From Sedimentisphaerales bacterium (GTDB taxonomy: Bacteria > Planctomycetota > Phycisphaerae > Sedimentisphaerales > Anaerobacaceae), in NCBI GenBank assembly GCA_028277585.1, contig JANQFY010000234.1:1-34166 (forward strand): a stretch of DNA of 34,166 bases, written 5' to 3'. The position numbers and the translations under genes were made by a program. Position 1 is the stretch's first letter; each line of letters starts with the position of its first letter. The notes beneath the pieces are model-generated. The model was not told the origin of the DNA, searched no databases, and was given only the letters and a program-made list of their open reading frames with translations. This document shows positions 1 to 9,989 of this stretch, piece by piece.

Positions 1-2292
1 GGTGGCGCTAACTTCGAAGAGGTAGCCCTGAAGGAAACGCGTCAGCCCCATCGCCCCGGCCAAGCCGATGGCCGTACCAACAGCAGACAATATCAATCCA
101 TGTCTGAGGATCATGGCTCGAATGCTGTGCTGCCCGGCGCCCAACGCCATACGGATGCCGATCTCGTTGGTGCGCTGAGCGGCCGAGTACGATACCACAC
201 CGTATATGCCCACGATAATCAGAATCATCGCGATACCCGTGAAGAGCGTCAAAAAGGTCGTGGTGAAACGCTCCTGATGGATCGTTCCGTTCATCTTGGC
301 CTTGAACGTACCGGCGCCATAGAGCGGCATGGTCGGATCGATGTCCTTGAGAATCGCTCTGATATCGCTTACGACAGCAAGGGACTCGGCCTGGGTCCGA
401 ACGACGAACTGCATATGGGCGTTGGGGAGAACGGATCGGAACGGAAGGAATATATGATTCGACTTCTCGGCCGGGATGTGGATGTTCTTGACACTGCCCT
501 GCACCATGTCGTTGACAATCCCGATGACGCGGTAGTTCTTCCCACAGAAGAGAATGTCCCTGCCGATCGGATCCTCGTCGGACCAAAACAGACGGGCGAG
601 CCCCTCATTGATCAAAACGACCTCGCTCTTCTCATGCTCGTCCAGAGCCATGTCTCGGCCCCTGAGAATGGGAATCCCCAACGTTCTGAAGTAGTCAGGG
701 CTGACATTGTGGAAGACCGTCACAACCTGATCCCTGTTCATGGGATTGGGGCGACCAGGAACGGTGACCGGTCCTGAATTGGCATAGGGAGAACTCAACA
801 TGGACGAATCGGAAGAAGCCGAAACAACATTGGGCAGACTGCGTATGCGACCGAGCAAGTCCTGACTGAACTGCCAGCGCTGACTCTCGTTGCCCGACTT
901 CGTCACGCTGAACGTCAGGAGGTTGTCGGGGTCAAAGCCGGGATCCACCGCCGAGAGTTGCCCAAGGCTTCGGATCATGAGTCCCGCCCCGATCGACAGG
1001 ATCAGGGCCAGTGCAATCTGAGCGGTGACGATCGCATTCGAAAAGCGCCTGTGTCCGAGCGACGTGTTATGACGCTCTCCGAGCGACTCGGCGGCTCGGG
1101 CCTTCATGAAGAACCAGAACGGAGCGATCCCCAGAACCAACCCCACCAGCAGGGACACTCCCACACCAAATAGCAGGCTGCCCAGGTCGACCTGTATGCC
1201 ATGGGTGCGCGGCACCAGGTCGGCGATCACCACCTTGAGGAGACTGCAACTCCACCAGGCCAGGAGCAGGCCGACGGCGCCGCCGATCATGGACAAGACC
1301 AGACTCTCGGTCAGAAACTGGCCCAGGAGACGTCCGCCCCCGGCCCCTAGCGCCTGACGGATAGCCATTTCCTTGTTCCTGGAAGCCGCCCGCGACAGGC
1401 ACAGGTTGGCGACATTGGCGCAGGCGATCAGGAGGATGAACCCGACGACCCCGGCCAACAGCCACAAGGTCGGGCGAACGCGTCCAACGACGGTGTCACT
1501 GAGCGTACTGATGAGAACTTCGACATCATTGCGGGCGCCGGCCCCATGGTGGCTTTCGGTCAGGTTGTCTTCGAACAAGTTGATTAGCTGTTTCGCCGTC
1601 GCCAGGGTCATGCCGTCCTGGAGCCGTCCAAGCACGCGATAGGCGCACATGCCTCGATGCGTTCGCATGTCGCCCTGGGGGCGCAGAGCTGTCCACGCCT
1701 CCGCATCGGAGAGTTCGTGGGGATACTGGAACCCATCGGGCAGGACCCCCACGACGGTGTAGAGCAGCGACTTGTGCAGTTGGACCTGTCTGCCGAGGAT
1801 ATCCGGGTCTCCTCCGAAGCGCCTCTTCCAGCAACCGTAGCTCAGCACGACGACGTGTTCGGCCCCGGGTTGCTCATCCCGCTCCAGGATCGGTCGGCCC
1901 AGGTGCGCAGACACATCGAGCACCGCGAAGAAACTGGCTGTCACCGAGGCGCCGTCGATGCGAGTCGCTCCCTGTTCTCCGATCCAATCGAATTCCGCCG
2001 GCGTATAAGCTGAGAGTTCATCGAATACCGGATTCGACGCCCTCCAATCCAGATAGTCGGGATACGAGAAGAGTGTCGTGCGTCCCGTGTCGTTGAACTT
2101 CTGGCTCAGAACGAGCAATTGGTCCGGCTGATCGAAAGGTAACGGCTTGAGCAGCACGGCATGGATGACACTGAACAACGCAATGTTAGCCCCGATGCCA
2201 ATCGCCAACGTCAACACCGCCATGGCGGTGAAACCCGGTTTCTTGAGTAGCAGCCGTATTCCGTACCTCATGTTCTGTGCTAGAACGCTCAT
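1..2292 (-). CDS. ADOP/MacB-like duplicated ABC permease 12 (3' end outside window)
   Basis: The frame is open from the ATG at 2292 to the left edge with no stop: 764 residues are visible. I checked every codon of this frame. The start is preceded by AGGAAG/AGGGA and gives MSVLAQNMRYGIRLLLKKPGF, in line with the paralogues. The first coupling motif is EMAIRQALGA (308-317), the second begins at 707 (RTNEIGIRMALGA). All eleven other copies have exactly 97 residues from that point to the end, so about 39 residues should be missing and the full length should be near 803. The visible sequence stops inside the (S/T)DP-type segment (YLFEVSAT), so it is not a PHDP copy. It is intact, not truncated by mutation. 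Confidence 0.93.
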   Translation of the reverse strand, partial: MSVLAQNMRYGIRLLLKKPGFTAMAVLTLAIGIGANIALFSVIHAVLLKPLPFDQPDQLLVLSQKFNDTGRTTLFSYPDYLDWRASNPVFDELSAYTPAEFDWIGEQGATRIDGASVTASFFAVLDVSAHLGRPILERDEQPGAEHVVVLSYGCWKRRFGGDPDILGRQVQLHKSLLYTVVGVLPDGFQYPHELSDAEAWTALRPQGDMRTHRGMCAYRVLGRLQDGMTLATAKQLINLFEDNLTESHHGAGARNDVEVLISTLSDTVVGRVRPTLWLLAGVVGFILLIACANVANLCLSRAASRNKEMAIRQALGAGGGRLLGQFLTESLVLSMIGGAVGLLLAWWSCSLLKVVIADLVPRTHGIQVDLGSLLFGVGVSLLVGLVLGIAPFWFFMKARAAESLGERHNTSLGHRRFSNAIVTAQIALALILSIGAGLMIRSLGQLSAVDPGFDPDNLLTFSVTKSGNESQRWQFSQDLLGRIRSLPNVVSASSDSSMLSSPYANSGPVTVPGRPNPMNRDQVVTVFHNVSPDYFRTLGIPILRGRDMALDEHEKSEVVLINEGLARLFWSDEDPIGRDILFCGKNYRVIGIVNDMVQGSVKNIHIPAEKSNHIFLPFRSVLPNAHMQFVVRTQAESLAVVSDIRAILKDIDPTMPLYGAGTFKAKMNGTIHQERFTTTFLTLFTGIAMILIIVGIYGVVSYSAAQRTNEIGIRMALGAGQHSIRAMILRHGLILSAVGTAIGLAGAMGLTRFLQGYLFEVSAT

Positions 2293-2379
2293 TGTCAGTC
2301 CCTACTTCCTGAATTCTACTTCACTGTTTTCGAGTCGTCACCGCGTATGGTTGGGCTCGTTCGCGAAAAGTAGCCCATA

Positions 2380-4884
2380 TTACTCATAGCGCAGCGCCTC
2401 CATCGGGTCGGTCTTGGCCGCTCTGTACGCCGGGATCGCGCAGGCGAACAGGGCGGTTGCGCACAGTACCGCGGCTGTCACAAGGTACGTGATGGCGTCA
2501 GCGCTGCTAATGGCATAGAGAAGATGCCTCAAGTAGTACCCGACAGCCAGGGCCGCGAGGAGTCCCAGCCCCAGGCCGCCGGCCGTCAGGACGATGCCCT
2601 GCTTCAGAACCATCACGAGAATGTTGGACTCGGTGGCGCCCAAGGCAAGGCGGATTCCGATCTCCCCGGTGCGCTGGGCCGTTCCGGCGGCGATGAGCCC
2701 GTAGAGACCGACGACAGCCAGGAACAGAGCCAGGACACCCTGAATTCCAACGATCGTCGCGCCGACACGCAGGGGCATGAGTCCCAAGGCACTGCCCGCG
2801 ATCTGCTGCTCCATGGTACGCACATTGTAGATGGGCATGTCAGGTTCGATCCCGCGGATCATTTGTTCGACCGCAGGGATGTAGCTCTTGGGATCGCCGG
2901 CCGTACGGAGGGCCAGCGTGATGTTGCCCACGAATCGTTGACGCAGCGGGATGAAAGCATACGGTTGGCTCAGATCGGTCATGCTGTAGTAGCAACCGTT
3001 GGGCACGACGCCGATGACTTGACGCAACTGACCGTCAATGAGCAAACGTCGGTTCAAGGCATCGCCCTCGGGCCATAGACGCTCAGCCATCGCCTGATTG
3101 ATGATCGCTACCTGAGCCGTCTGGTTGTTGTCGTTGATGGTGAAGTCACGGCCGGCCAGAATGGGAATCTCGAAGGTCTCCATGAAGGTTTCGGCCACTT
3201 TGTGACAAGGGGCCGTGAGCAACTCCTGCCCCGGTTCGGGCGCTTGCCCCTCGGGCAAGTACCCGGTGAGCCAGGTCGCCTCATCGCCATAGGGAGCGTG
3301 TTCAACCAGGGTGGCTGCCTGCACACCGGGCAAGGTCCGGGCCTCATCCAGGACCTTCTGATGAAATTGCACTGCGCTGCCAAACCCCTTGCGCACCACG
3401 TAACGGTGGGTGCCAAGGTTGTACGAAGCAAGCAACAGATTCTTCTCGTTGAAGCCGAGATCAACCGCCGCCAGACGCAGCAAACTCCGCCCGGCCAGCC
3501 CGGCACAAACCAGGACAAGAAAGGACAGGGCTATCTGGACACTGACCAGAGTCTTTCGCAAGGCGCAGCGTTGAGTGGCGCCCCGTGAACTGCCTTCCTT
3601 CAGAAGCGGGACGAATTGCAGGCCGAGGTGGCGCAGGATCGGCAGGACGCCGGCCAAGAGGGCCACCAGCAGAGCCATGCCAAAAACGTAGCCTGTCTGA
3701 CGCCAATCGTGGCGGTAGTCGAACGCCGGCGTTGTGTCGCTGATCGCCAGTAAGACTCGATCCAGGGCCATACGCAACCAGGGGGTAATCAGCAAGCCGA
3801 GCAGAGCAGCGCCCAGAGCCAGCAGGACACTCTCCATCAGAAGCTGCCCCATCAGGTGACGGCGTCCGGCGCCCAGGGCCCGGCGCACGGCAACCTCCCG
3901 TTCACGCTCGTGCATGCGCGTGTAGAGCAGGTTGGTCACATTGACGGCGCCAATGCCCAAGACCAGAAGGGACAGCCCCATCAAGACCGTGACAATGAGT
4001 GAGGTACGTTGGGCCAGGGCCGGGGTGGGCCGGCACTCTCGTTCACGCAGGACCTCAATACGACCCGGGACGTGCTCTTCCGGATACTGCTGCAACAGAC
4101 GTGCGAAAAGCACGTCAGCCGCGGCCTGGGCCCGGCGGGGAGAAACACGGGCCTGCAAACGTCCGAACATCCGGAAGGCGGCGCTGCCACGCTGCGACAA
4201 CTGCCGCCCGTAAAAGGGAGTCAACTGCGGCATCATGCTGATCGGGGCGAACCCGCTGAGGTCTCTTGACCATTCCATGCCATGAAAGCCGGGCGGGCAC
4301 ACTCCCACCACCGTCATGGGTAGACAACAGATGTCTATGGTCTGTCCGATGATCTCAGGATCACTGTTGCAGCGGCGCCGCCAGTAGTCATGCGTCAGAA
4401 TCACAATCGGATCCCGGCCGGGTGACTCGCCTTCTCCCGGCAAAAGGAATCGTCCCAGCGCAGGTTTGAGCGCCAAGACCTCGAAGTAATTACTGCTGAC
4501 CATCTGCACCCAGGAACGCTCTTGCGGCCCATCCGCCCGACCGATATGGACCGGGACACGGCGATAGGCGGCCAACCCGGAGAAGGCGTCTGAAAGGGCC
4601 GCGCCCTCTTCTCCGGAGTCCTCCAGACCCAAGCGAAAATTATGTACGTCCGGATACGAGAAGCTCAGACGCGTCCTGACCTGCGGACTGCGTTGAAATA
4701 TCCGCACCAGTTCCTCCGGACGCTCGGCTACCAAGGGGCGCAAATACAAATCGCTCACATAGGAGAAGACCAGCGCGTTGACTGTCAGCCCCAAGACCAA
4801 GGTCAATACCGCCGCCGCGGTGAAACCGGGTCGCCGGCGGAGTTGCCGTATGGCGTACTTAATGTCCTTGAGTAAAACACTCAC
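2380..4884 (-). CDS. ADOP/MacB-like duplicated ABC permease 11
   Basis: At 834 residues this is the longest copy and the most diverged. The GTG start (4884) has a perfect AGGAGG nine bases upstream. The first coupling motif is EVAVRRALGA (330-339). The helix before it lacks the Cys found in all other copies (IGAVNVTNLLY). The second motif begins at 738 (RTGEIGIRLALGA). In the last block the otherwise invariant Asp-Pro is Asp-Ala (SSADAIT), and the end reads [17 protein letters not shown]. The first periplasmic domain has a CC pair near 186-187 and another Cys near 196, which could form a disulfide. An 87-base gap leads to permease 12. Confidence 0.93.
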   Translation of the reverse strand: MSVLLKDIKYAIRQLRRRPGFTAAAVLTLVLGLTVNALVFSYVSDLYLRPLVAERPEELVRIFQRSPQVRTRLSFSYPDVHNFRLGLEDSGEEGAALSDAFSGLAAYRRVPVHIGRADGPQERSWVQMVSSNYFEVLALKPALGRFLLPGEGESPGRDPIVILTHDYWRRRCNSDPEIIGQTIDICCLPMTVVGVCPPGFHGMEWSRDLSGFAPISMMPQLTPFYGRQLSQRGSAAFRMFGRLQARVSPRRAQAAADVLFARLLQQYPEEHVPGRIEVLRERECRPTPALAQRTSLIVTVLMGLSLLVLGIGAVNVTNLLYTRMHEREREVAVRRALGAGRRHLMGQLLMESVLLALGAALLGLLITPWLRMALDRVLLAISDTTPAFDYRHDWRQTGYVFGMALLVALLAGVLPILRHLGLQFVPLLKEGSSRGATQRCALRKTLVSVQIALSFLVLVCAGLAGRSLLRLAAVDLGFNEKNLLLASYNLGTHRYVVRKGFGSAVQFHQKVLDEARTLPGVQAATLVEHAPYGDEATWLTGYLPEGQAPEPGQELLTAPCHKVAETFMETFEIPILAGRDFTINDNNQTAQVAIINQAMAERLWPEGDALNRRLLIDGQLRQVIGVVPNGCYYSMTDLSQPYAFIPLRQRFVGNITLALRTAGDPKSYIPAVEQMIRGIEPDMPIYNVRTMEQQIAGSALGLMPLRVGATIVGIQGVLALFLAVVGLYGLIAAGTAQRTGEIGIRLALGATESNILVMVLKQGIVLTAGGLGLGLLAALAVGYYLRHLLYAISSADAITYLVTAAVLCATALFACAIPAYRAAKTDPMEALRYE

Positions 4885-5057
4885 GTCCTCCGTCCTCCTA
4901 CAGGTTCTTGGGGGTTAGCGACGGATTCAGGCTGTCGCCTCCGCAGCACTGTCGTTTGACTATGTTTCATGGTTTGATTACCTTTGCCAGGAACTGTCCA
5001 ACTCATGGAGCCAACGCCCACAGAATGTTGCCCTCCCATCTCTGTTCAATACATTCG

Positions 5058-7493
5058 TCACTCATAGCGCAGCGCCTCCATCGGATCGATCCGGGCGGCT
5101 CGTCGCGCGGGGACCCAGGCTGCCAGTGCCGCGACGGTGAACAGCAAGACGGCCGCCCCGATGACGGTGGCGGGATCGTGAGGTTGGATACCGAAGAGGT
5201 AGCCGCGTACAAGTCGTACGATAGCGAACACCAATGGCAATCCGAGGGTGATTCCGACACCCGCCATGCACAAGGCACTGCGCAGAATCGGCCAGGCGAC
5301 GGTCCCCGGTGTGGCGCCCAGCGCCATGCGAATGCCAATCTCATTGGTACGGCGCGCCACACTGTGGGCCATCAGGCCGTAGAGACCGATGCAGGACTGC
5401 AGAACCGCCAGCAATGCCAGCGACGAGGCGAGATAGGCGAACGACCGTTCTTGCAGCGTGTTCTCCGCGATCCGGGTCTTGAGGGTCTTCGCGCCCGACA
5501 GCGCGACGCCGGGATCGATCGCGGCCAGGGTCTTACGCACCGCCGGGATCAAGCCTTGGGGGTCCACGGCGCTGCGCACCGCGAAATAGGCGCCCCGGCC
5601 CGAGGGCAGGAAGACGGTCGGCTCGAACGGAGCTTTGAGGTCGTAATACTTGCTGTCTCCACAGACACCCACGATTCGGTAGCTCTTCCGGCGAATCTTC
5701 AGGATTCTATCGATCGGATTCTCATCGGGAAAAGCGGACTGCGCCAGGGTCCGATTGACGATCGCCACGCTCTGCGAATCCTCCATGTCCCTCGCCTGAA
5801 ACGTCCGTCCGCTCAGCAGGGGAATCTCCATGGTCTCCAGGAACGTCCGGCCCACATTCTGGATGAGGAGGTTCAGGCGCCTTGAACGATTTCCAGGCAA
5901 GGAGATCGTCGTACTGCTACTGCCTCGGGTCAGCAGAGCGATGCCGGAGTATGTCACGTCCTGCACGCCGGGCAGAGCTCCAAGGGCGGTGCAGAATTCG
6001 GCTTCGCGTCCTTTCGTATCGGCGCGGAACACCAGGAGATTCTCGCTGTTGAAGCCTGTTTCAACGCGTTGGATATTGATCAGCGTCCGCGCGAAAAGGC
6101 CGGCGCCGACCAGCAGCAGCAATGAGAGTCCGACCTGGGTCGAGATGAGCAGGCGGCCCAATCGCAGGCGCGATGCGCCGAGCGTTGTTCTGTTCTTGAG
6201 ATGGCTCGCCGGATTGCTGCGCACCGCGCGCCAGGCCGGAAGCAACCCGAACAGGACGGTTGTCACCACCAGCACGGCCAGGACGAAACCGTACACTCGG
6301 GTATCACTCCGCAGAGTGAGAGCCGTGCCCGGCGACCAGAGAATGCGCGCTAAGACGGGCTTTCCCCAGACGGCCAGGAGGAGCCCCCCCAGGGCGCCCG
6401 CGATGGACAAGAGGATGCTCTCGGTCAGCAACTGCCGCACCAGGCGCCCACGTCCGGCCCCCAGCGCCGCGCGGACGGCGAATTCGTGCCGGCGCATCAC
6501 GCCCCGGGTCAGCAGCAGGCCCGCCAGATTGACGCAGGTCACCAGCAGGACAGTCGCCATCAGTCCGAACAGCAGGTACAGAGGTTTGGCCATCCGGCCC
6601 GTGCGTGGCGCCAGAACGCCGCTGAGACCTCCACTGCCATCGGTCAAGACAATGCGAAGATTCCTCTCGGACGTGTCGACGCCGGCTTCCTCAAGCGTCC
6701 GAGTGAACAGCGTGTCCAGGGAACTGGCCGCCTGGAACTCATCGACCCCTGGCTCGAGACGGGCCATGACCTGGACCCACCAGAAGTCAGTAGATTCCAG
6801 AGGACAGATGCCCTCGATCTGAGGTTGCAGAGCCAGCGGGACATAGACATCAAACCGACGGCCCCTCTCGATCCCCAGAAAACCTCTCGGGAGCACGCCG
6901 ATCACCGTAGCGCTGACCTGGTTCACAGCGATCGTCTGCCCGATGACGTTGGGATCGCGGCCGTAGTACTCTTGCCAGGCATGGTACGAGAGGACGGCCC
7001 CCGGCGCCACGTCGGGCCGATCATGCTCCGCCGCAATCGCCTGGCCCAGAATAGGCGCCAGACCCAATCCCCGGAAGAAGTTGCCTGAGACCATCATACC
7101 GTCGACCGCACGGGCCTGGCCGCCAATGAGGACCGAAGGGGGGTCGAACGAATTGAACCCCATGAAGCCGAAGACCTCCGCGACACCGGCGCCGCGATCG
7201 CGAAACTCGCGGTAGATCGGATACGTGAACGTATTCGATATATTCTCGCCGCCGGGCGGAGAACCGATCCGGCCGTACACGCGAGCCTGGTAATCGCCCA
7301 TCCAGTTGACGCCATGAAGCTCATGCGGGTTTCGTACGGGCAGCCTCTGCATCACCACCGAGTTCAGGAGACCGAACACGGTCGTATTGGCCCCGATGCC
7401 CAGCGCGAGCATGACAATCGCCACGCCGCAAAACAAAGGCTGCTTCACCAACTGCCGCACTCCGAAGCGTACGTCCTGAAGTAACGTGTTCAT
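5058..7493 (-). CDS. ADOP/MacB-like duplicated ABC permease 10
   Basis: This 811-residue PHDP-subgroup copy starts at an ATG with AGGAG six bases upstream. The first coupling motif EFAVRAALGA is at 337-346, preceded by [12 protein letters not shown]. The second begins at 715 (RTNEIGIRMALGA), and the signature YLFGIQPHDP follows. The first periplasmic domain shares several features with permease 1 (VNW near 62-64, a YP-x-Y-R-x-F stretch near 91-97, and a DGSGGL segment near 285-290), so these two are probably the closest pair although nine genes, eight of them permeases, lie between them. It ends [18 protein letters not shown] 173-base gap follows; I see no strong promoter in it. Confidence 0.93.
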   Translation of the reverse strand: MNTLLQDVRFGVRQLVKQPLFCGVAIVMLALGIGANTTVFGLLNSVVMQRLPVRNPHELHGVNWMGDYQARVYGRIGSPPGGENISNTFTYPIYREFRDRGAGVAEVFGFMGFNSFDPPSVLIGGQARAVDGMMVSGNFFRGLGLAPILGQAIAAEHDRPDVAPGAVLSYHAWQEYYGRDPNVIGQTIAVNQVSATVIGVLPRGFLGIERGRRFDVYVPLALQPQIEGICPLESTDFWWVQVMARLEPGVDEFQAASSLDTLFTRTLEEAGVDTSERNLRIVLTDGSGGLSGVLAPRTGRMAKPLYLLFGLMATVLLVTCVNLAGLLLTRGVMRRHEFAVRAALGAGRGRLVRQLLTESILLSIAGALGGLLLAVWGKPVLARILWSPGTALTLRSDTRVYGFVLAVLVVTTVLFGLLPAWRAVRSNPASHLKNRTTLGASRLRLGRLLISTQVGLSLLLLVGAGLFARTLINIQRVETGFNSENLLVFRADTKGREAEFCTALGALPGVQDVTYSGIALLTRGSSSTTISLPGNRSRRLNLLIQNVGRTFLETMEIPLLSGRTFQARDMEDSQSVAIVNRTLAQSAFPDENPIDRILKIRRKSYRIVGVCGDSKYYDLKAPFEPTVFLPSGRGAYFAVRSAVDPQGLIPAVRKTLAAIDPGVALSGAKTLKTRIAENTLQERSFAYLASSLALLAVLQSCIGLYGLMAHSVARRTNEIGIRMALGATPGTVAWPILRSALCMAGVGITLGLPLVFAIVRLVRGYLFGIQPHDPATVIGAAVLLFTVAALAAWVPARRAARIDPMEALRYE

Positions 7494-7508
7494 TGAATAC
7501 TCCTAGCC

Positions 7509-9980
7509 TTACTCATACCGCAATGCTTCAATCGGATCGATTCGCGCCGCCCGGCGGGCGGGAAGGTAGCTGGCCAACAAGGTTACGCCGGCCAGCAACA
7601 ACGCCGTTAGAATGAACGTCAGTGGATCGGTGGCGCTGAGGTTGTACAAGAGGCTGGAAACCACGCGCGTCAGGACCAGTGCGCCCACCACACCGACGAT
7701 CATTCCAACCGCCGTGAGCTTGAGCCCCTGTCGCAACACCGTCTTCAGCACGTCGCTGCTGTCGGCGCCGAGGGCCATGCGAATGCCGATCTCCTGCGTA
7801 CGCAGCGATACCGCATAGGCGGTCGTGCCGTAAACGCCGACGCCGGCCAGAAACAAGGCCAACCCGGCAAAGGCGCTCAGAAAGAGCATGCTGAAGCGCT
7901 CCGACGAGAACAGGCCCGCCACGTGCTCCTCCAAAGGCATCACCGGGCCGATCATGGCGTCGTCAGCGATGGACGTGAGTTCTCTGCGAATCGCAAGAGC
8001 CAGACCTTTGGAATCGGAGGCCGTGCGAATCACCAAATCCATTTCCGGAGGATAGCCGCCCTGAAGGTAAGGGAGGTAGAACTCCGGCGTGTTCGGGCCG
8101 TAGCGAGAATGCCACATATTCCCTACGACGCCAACGACCCGATAGACCGTGGGCTCAGAGTCACCGCGCGGCACGGAGGTGATGTGCTTGCTGATGGCCG
8201 ATTCGCCGGGCCAGAAACGTCGCGCCGTGGCTTCGTTGACGATCAGAACCGGAGCGATCGCCTTGTTGTCGTGTTCCGTGAAGTAGCGCCCCTGCAAGAG
8301 AGGGATCTGCAACAGATGGAAGTAGTTGGGAAGGACTGCGGTCCATGGAACAGCCACGCCACCTTCGACAAGCTCATGGCCCTCCATCTGGAACGAAGGG
8401 GTGCTGAAACTGCCGGTGACCGGACTGTAACTGGCGGCGCTGACGGCCTGTACGCCCTGAATGAGACGAACACGCCTCTGGGCTTCCCGCAGAGCCGCCA
8501 GACGCCGCTGGGGCTCGGGCGCATGATCCCAATCGAAGTTGAACTCTGTCGTCAAGACGTTGCGCGGGTTGTACTGATGATCGATGCTCAGGATGCGCAC
8601 GTAACTGTTGACCATCAGGCCGGCGCCCACCAGCAGGATCAGCGCGACAGCAATGTCCAAGACGACAAGCATGCTCCGCAGCCCGTGAAACCGGGGAACC
8701 TGCCCTCGGGCCCGCCCTGCCGTAAGCGATTCGTTCAGATTCATCCTGGACGCTCCCAGAGCCGGGAGCAGCCCGAAGATCACACAGGTCAGCAACGAGA
8801 CAACCGCTGCATAGAGGAAGGACCGTGTGTCGATGCGAACATCGACGAACCAGGGGATCGACCTTAGGCCGCCGACACCGAAATGCCAGGGAATCATCTG
8901 CCCCCTCAGTGCCGAGAGAATCTGAATGCTCCAATAGGCCAGCAGCAACCCCAGGAAACCACCGATCGCCGCCAGAAGAATGCTCTCGGTGAGCAACTGG
9001 CGCACCAATCGAAAACGGTGGGCGCCTACGGCCGCGCGAACGGCCATTTCCTGTTCGCGCGTGGTCGAGCGGGCGATCAGCAAACTCGCCACGTGTAGGC
9101 ATGCGATCAACAGCACGGAAGCAACGACACCCAGAAGAGTCACCAGCGACCGTGGTTTGCCGGACCGCGCGACATGCCGCTGGTAGTCCTCGTTGATCGA
9201 GACAACCTTGATTCCTCGATGCGCGTTGGTCTCCGGATAGGCCTGAGCCAGACGGCCCGCGATCAGATCCATCTCCATCTGGGCCTGTTCGACGCTCGCG
9301 CCGGGCTTCAAGCGTCCAATGGCCTGCAGGCCCCGATAGTCTCGTCGCCAATCCCCGATGCGCTCCAGTGACAAAGGCATCCACAGCCCGCAGGCTACGC
9401 CCTGGAAGACCCATCGAAAGCCTTCCGGCAGGATGCCCACCACCGTGAAGACCCGATCCCCCACCACCATTGTTTCGCCGATCGCGTTCGGGTCTCCGCC
9501 AAACCAGTGCTGCCAATGGTCATGACTCAGCACGATCACACCTTCGGCATCAACCTCATAGTCTGCTGCTGAGAATGTCCGCCCCAGCACAGGTTCAGCA
9601 CCCAACACGGAGAAGAATCCTTCCGATACCGAGTGCGCCCTGGTCTTCTCCGTTCTGTCGCTTGTTCGGACAATCCCGTTCCACTGATCGGCGCCCACGA
9701 GCGATTCCAAGACATGCTGCTGATCACGCAAGTCCCTGAAGCCGGCCAGTGAGTTGAAATTAAGGCTGGTTCTTTCCGGATTAGTAGTTTCATAAATGCA
9801 CACAAGGCGATCCGGATCCTTGTACGGGCAACGCCGCAGCATGACCGAATCCACGACGCTGAGCATGACCGTCGTGGCGCCGATGCCGATGCCCAAGATC
9901 ACGATCACCACCACCGCAAATCCCGGATTCTTCACCAGCATCCGAATCCCATATCGTATGTCTTGCCACAACGTATCCAT
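7509..9980 (-). CDS. ADOP/MacB-like duplicated ABC permease 9
   Basis: This 823-residue protein starts at an ATG nine bases after permease 8, with AGGAG upstream. The first helix is atypical (IVILGIGIGATTVMLS). The first coupling motif is EMAVRAAVGA at 311-320, and the helix before it reads CLHVASLLIAR with His where Asn is usual. The second coupling motif begins at 727 (RTQEIGIRMALGA). A longer loop after the first FtsX helices (about 360-385, rich in Trp and Pro) distinguishes it. It ends PARRAARIDPIEALRYE. Only 15 bases separate it from permease 10, and an 8-codon frame (7490-7516) bridges stop and start. Confidence 0.93.
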   Translation of the reverse strand: MDTLWQDIRYGIRMLVKNPGFAVVVIVILGIGIGATTVMLSVVDSVMLRRCPYKDPDRLVCIYETTNPERTSLNFNSLAGFRDLRDQQHVLESLVGADQWNGIVRTSDRTEKTRAHSVSEGFFSVLGAEPVLGRTFSAADYEVDAEGVIVLSHDHWQHWFGGDPNAIGETMVVGDRVFTVVGILPEGFRWVFQGVACGLWMPLSLERIGDWRRDYRGLQAIGRLKPGASVEQAQMEMDLIAGRLAQAYPETNAHRGIKVVSINEDYQRHVARSGKPRSLVTLLGVVASVLLIACLHVASLLIARSTTREQEMAVRAAVGAHRFRLVRQLLTESILLAAIGGFLGLLLAYWSIQILSALRGQMIPWHFGVGGLRSIPWFVDVRIDTRSFLYAAVVSLLTCVIFGLLPALGASRMNLNESLTAGRARGQVPRFHGLRSMLVVLDIAVALILLVGAGLMVNSYVRILSIDHQYNPRNVLTTEFNFDWDHAPEPQRRLAALREAQRRVRLIQGVQAVSAASYSPVTGSFSTPSFQMEGHELVEGGVAVPWTAVLPNYFHLLQIPLLQGRYFTEHDNKAIAPVLIVNEATARRFWPGESAISKHITSVPRGDSEPTVYRVVGVVGNMWHSRYGPNTPEFYLPYLQGGYPPEMDLVIRTASDSKGLALAIRRELTSIADDAMIGPVMPLEEHVAGLFSSERFSMLFLSAFAGLALFLAGVGVYGTTAYAVSLRTQEIGIRMALGADSSDVLKTVLRQGLKLTAVGMIVGVVGALVLTRVVSSLLYNLSATDPLTFILTALLLAGVTLLASYLPARRAARIDPIEALRYE

Positions 9981-9989
9981 TGGCCTCTC

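Noticed and set aside
1-2292. Pseudogene at the left edge, suggested by several short broken frames there
   Set aside because: A codon-by-codon check shows one uninterrupted frame from 2292 to 1; the short frames are shadows.
4974-4990. Second sigma-54-like site (CTGGCAAAGGTAATC) before permease 11
   Set aside because: The -24 half is fair, but the -12 half lacks the required GC.
4908-5885. Plus-strand open frame of 325 codons
   Set aside because: It crosses the gap before permease 11 and runs antisense into permease 10; the product is His/Arg/Gln-rich with no domain. It is a shadow frame.
8374-9516. Minus-strand frame of 380 codons inside permease 9
   Set aside because: It is out of frame within an intact permease and has Arg/Gly/Ala-rich composition with no membrane helices.
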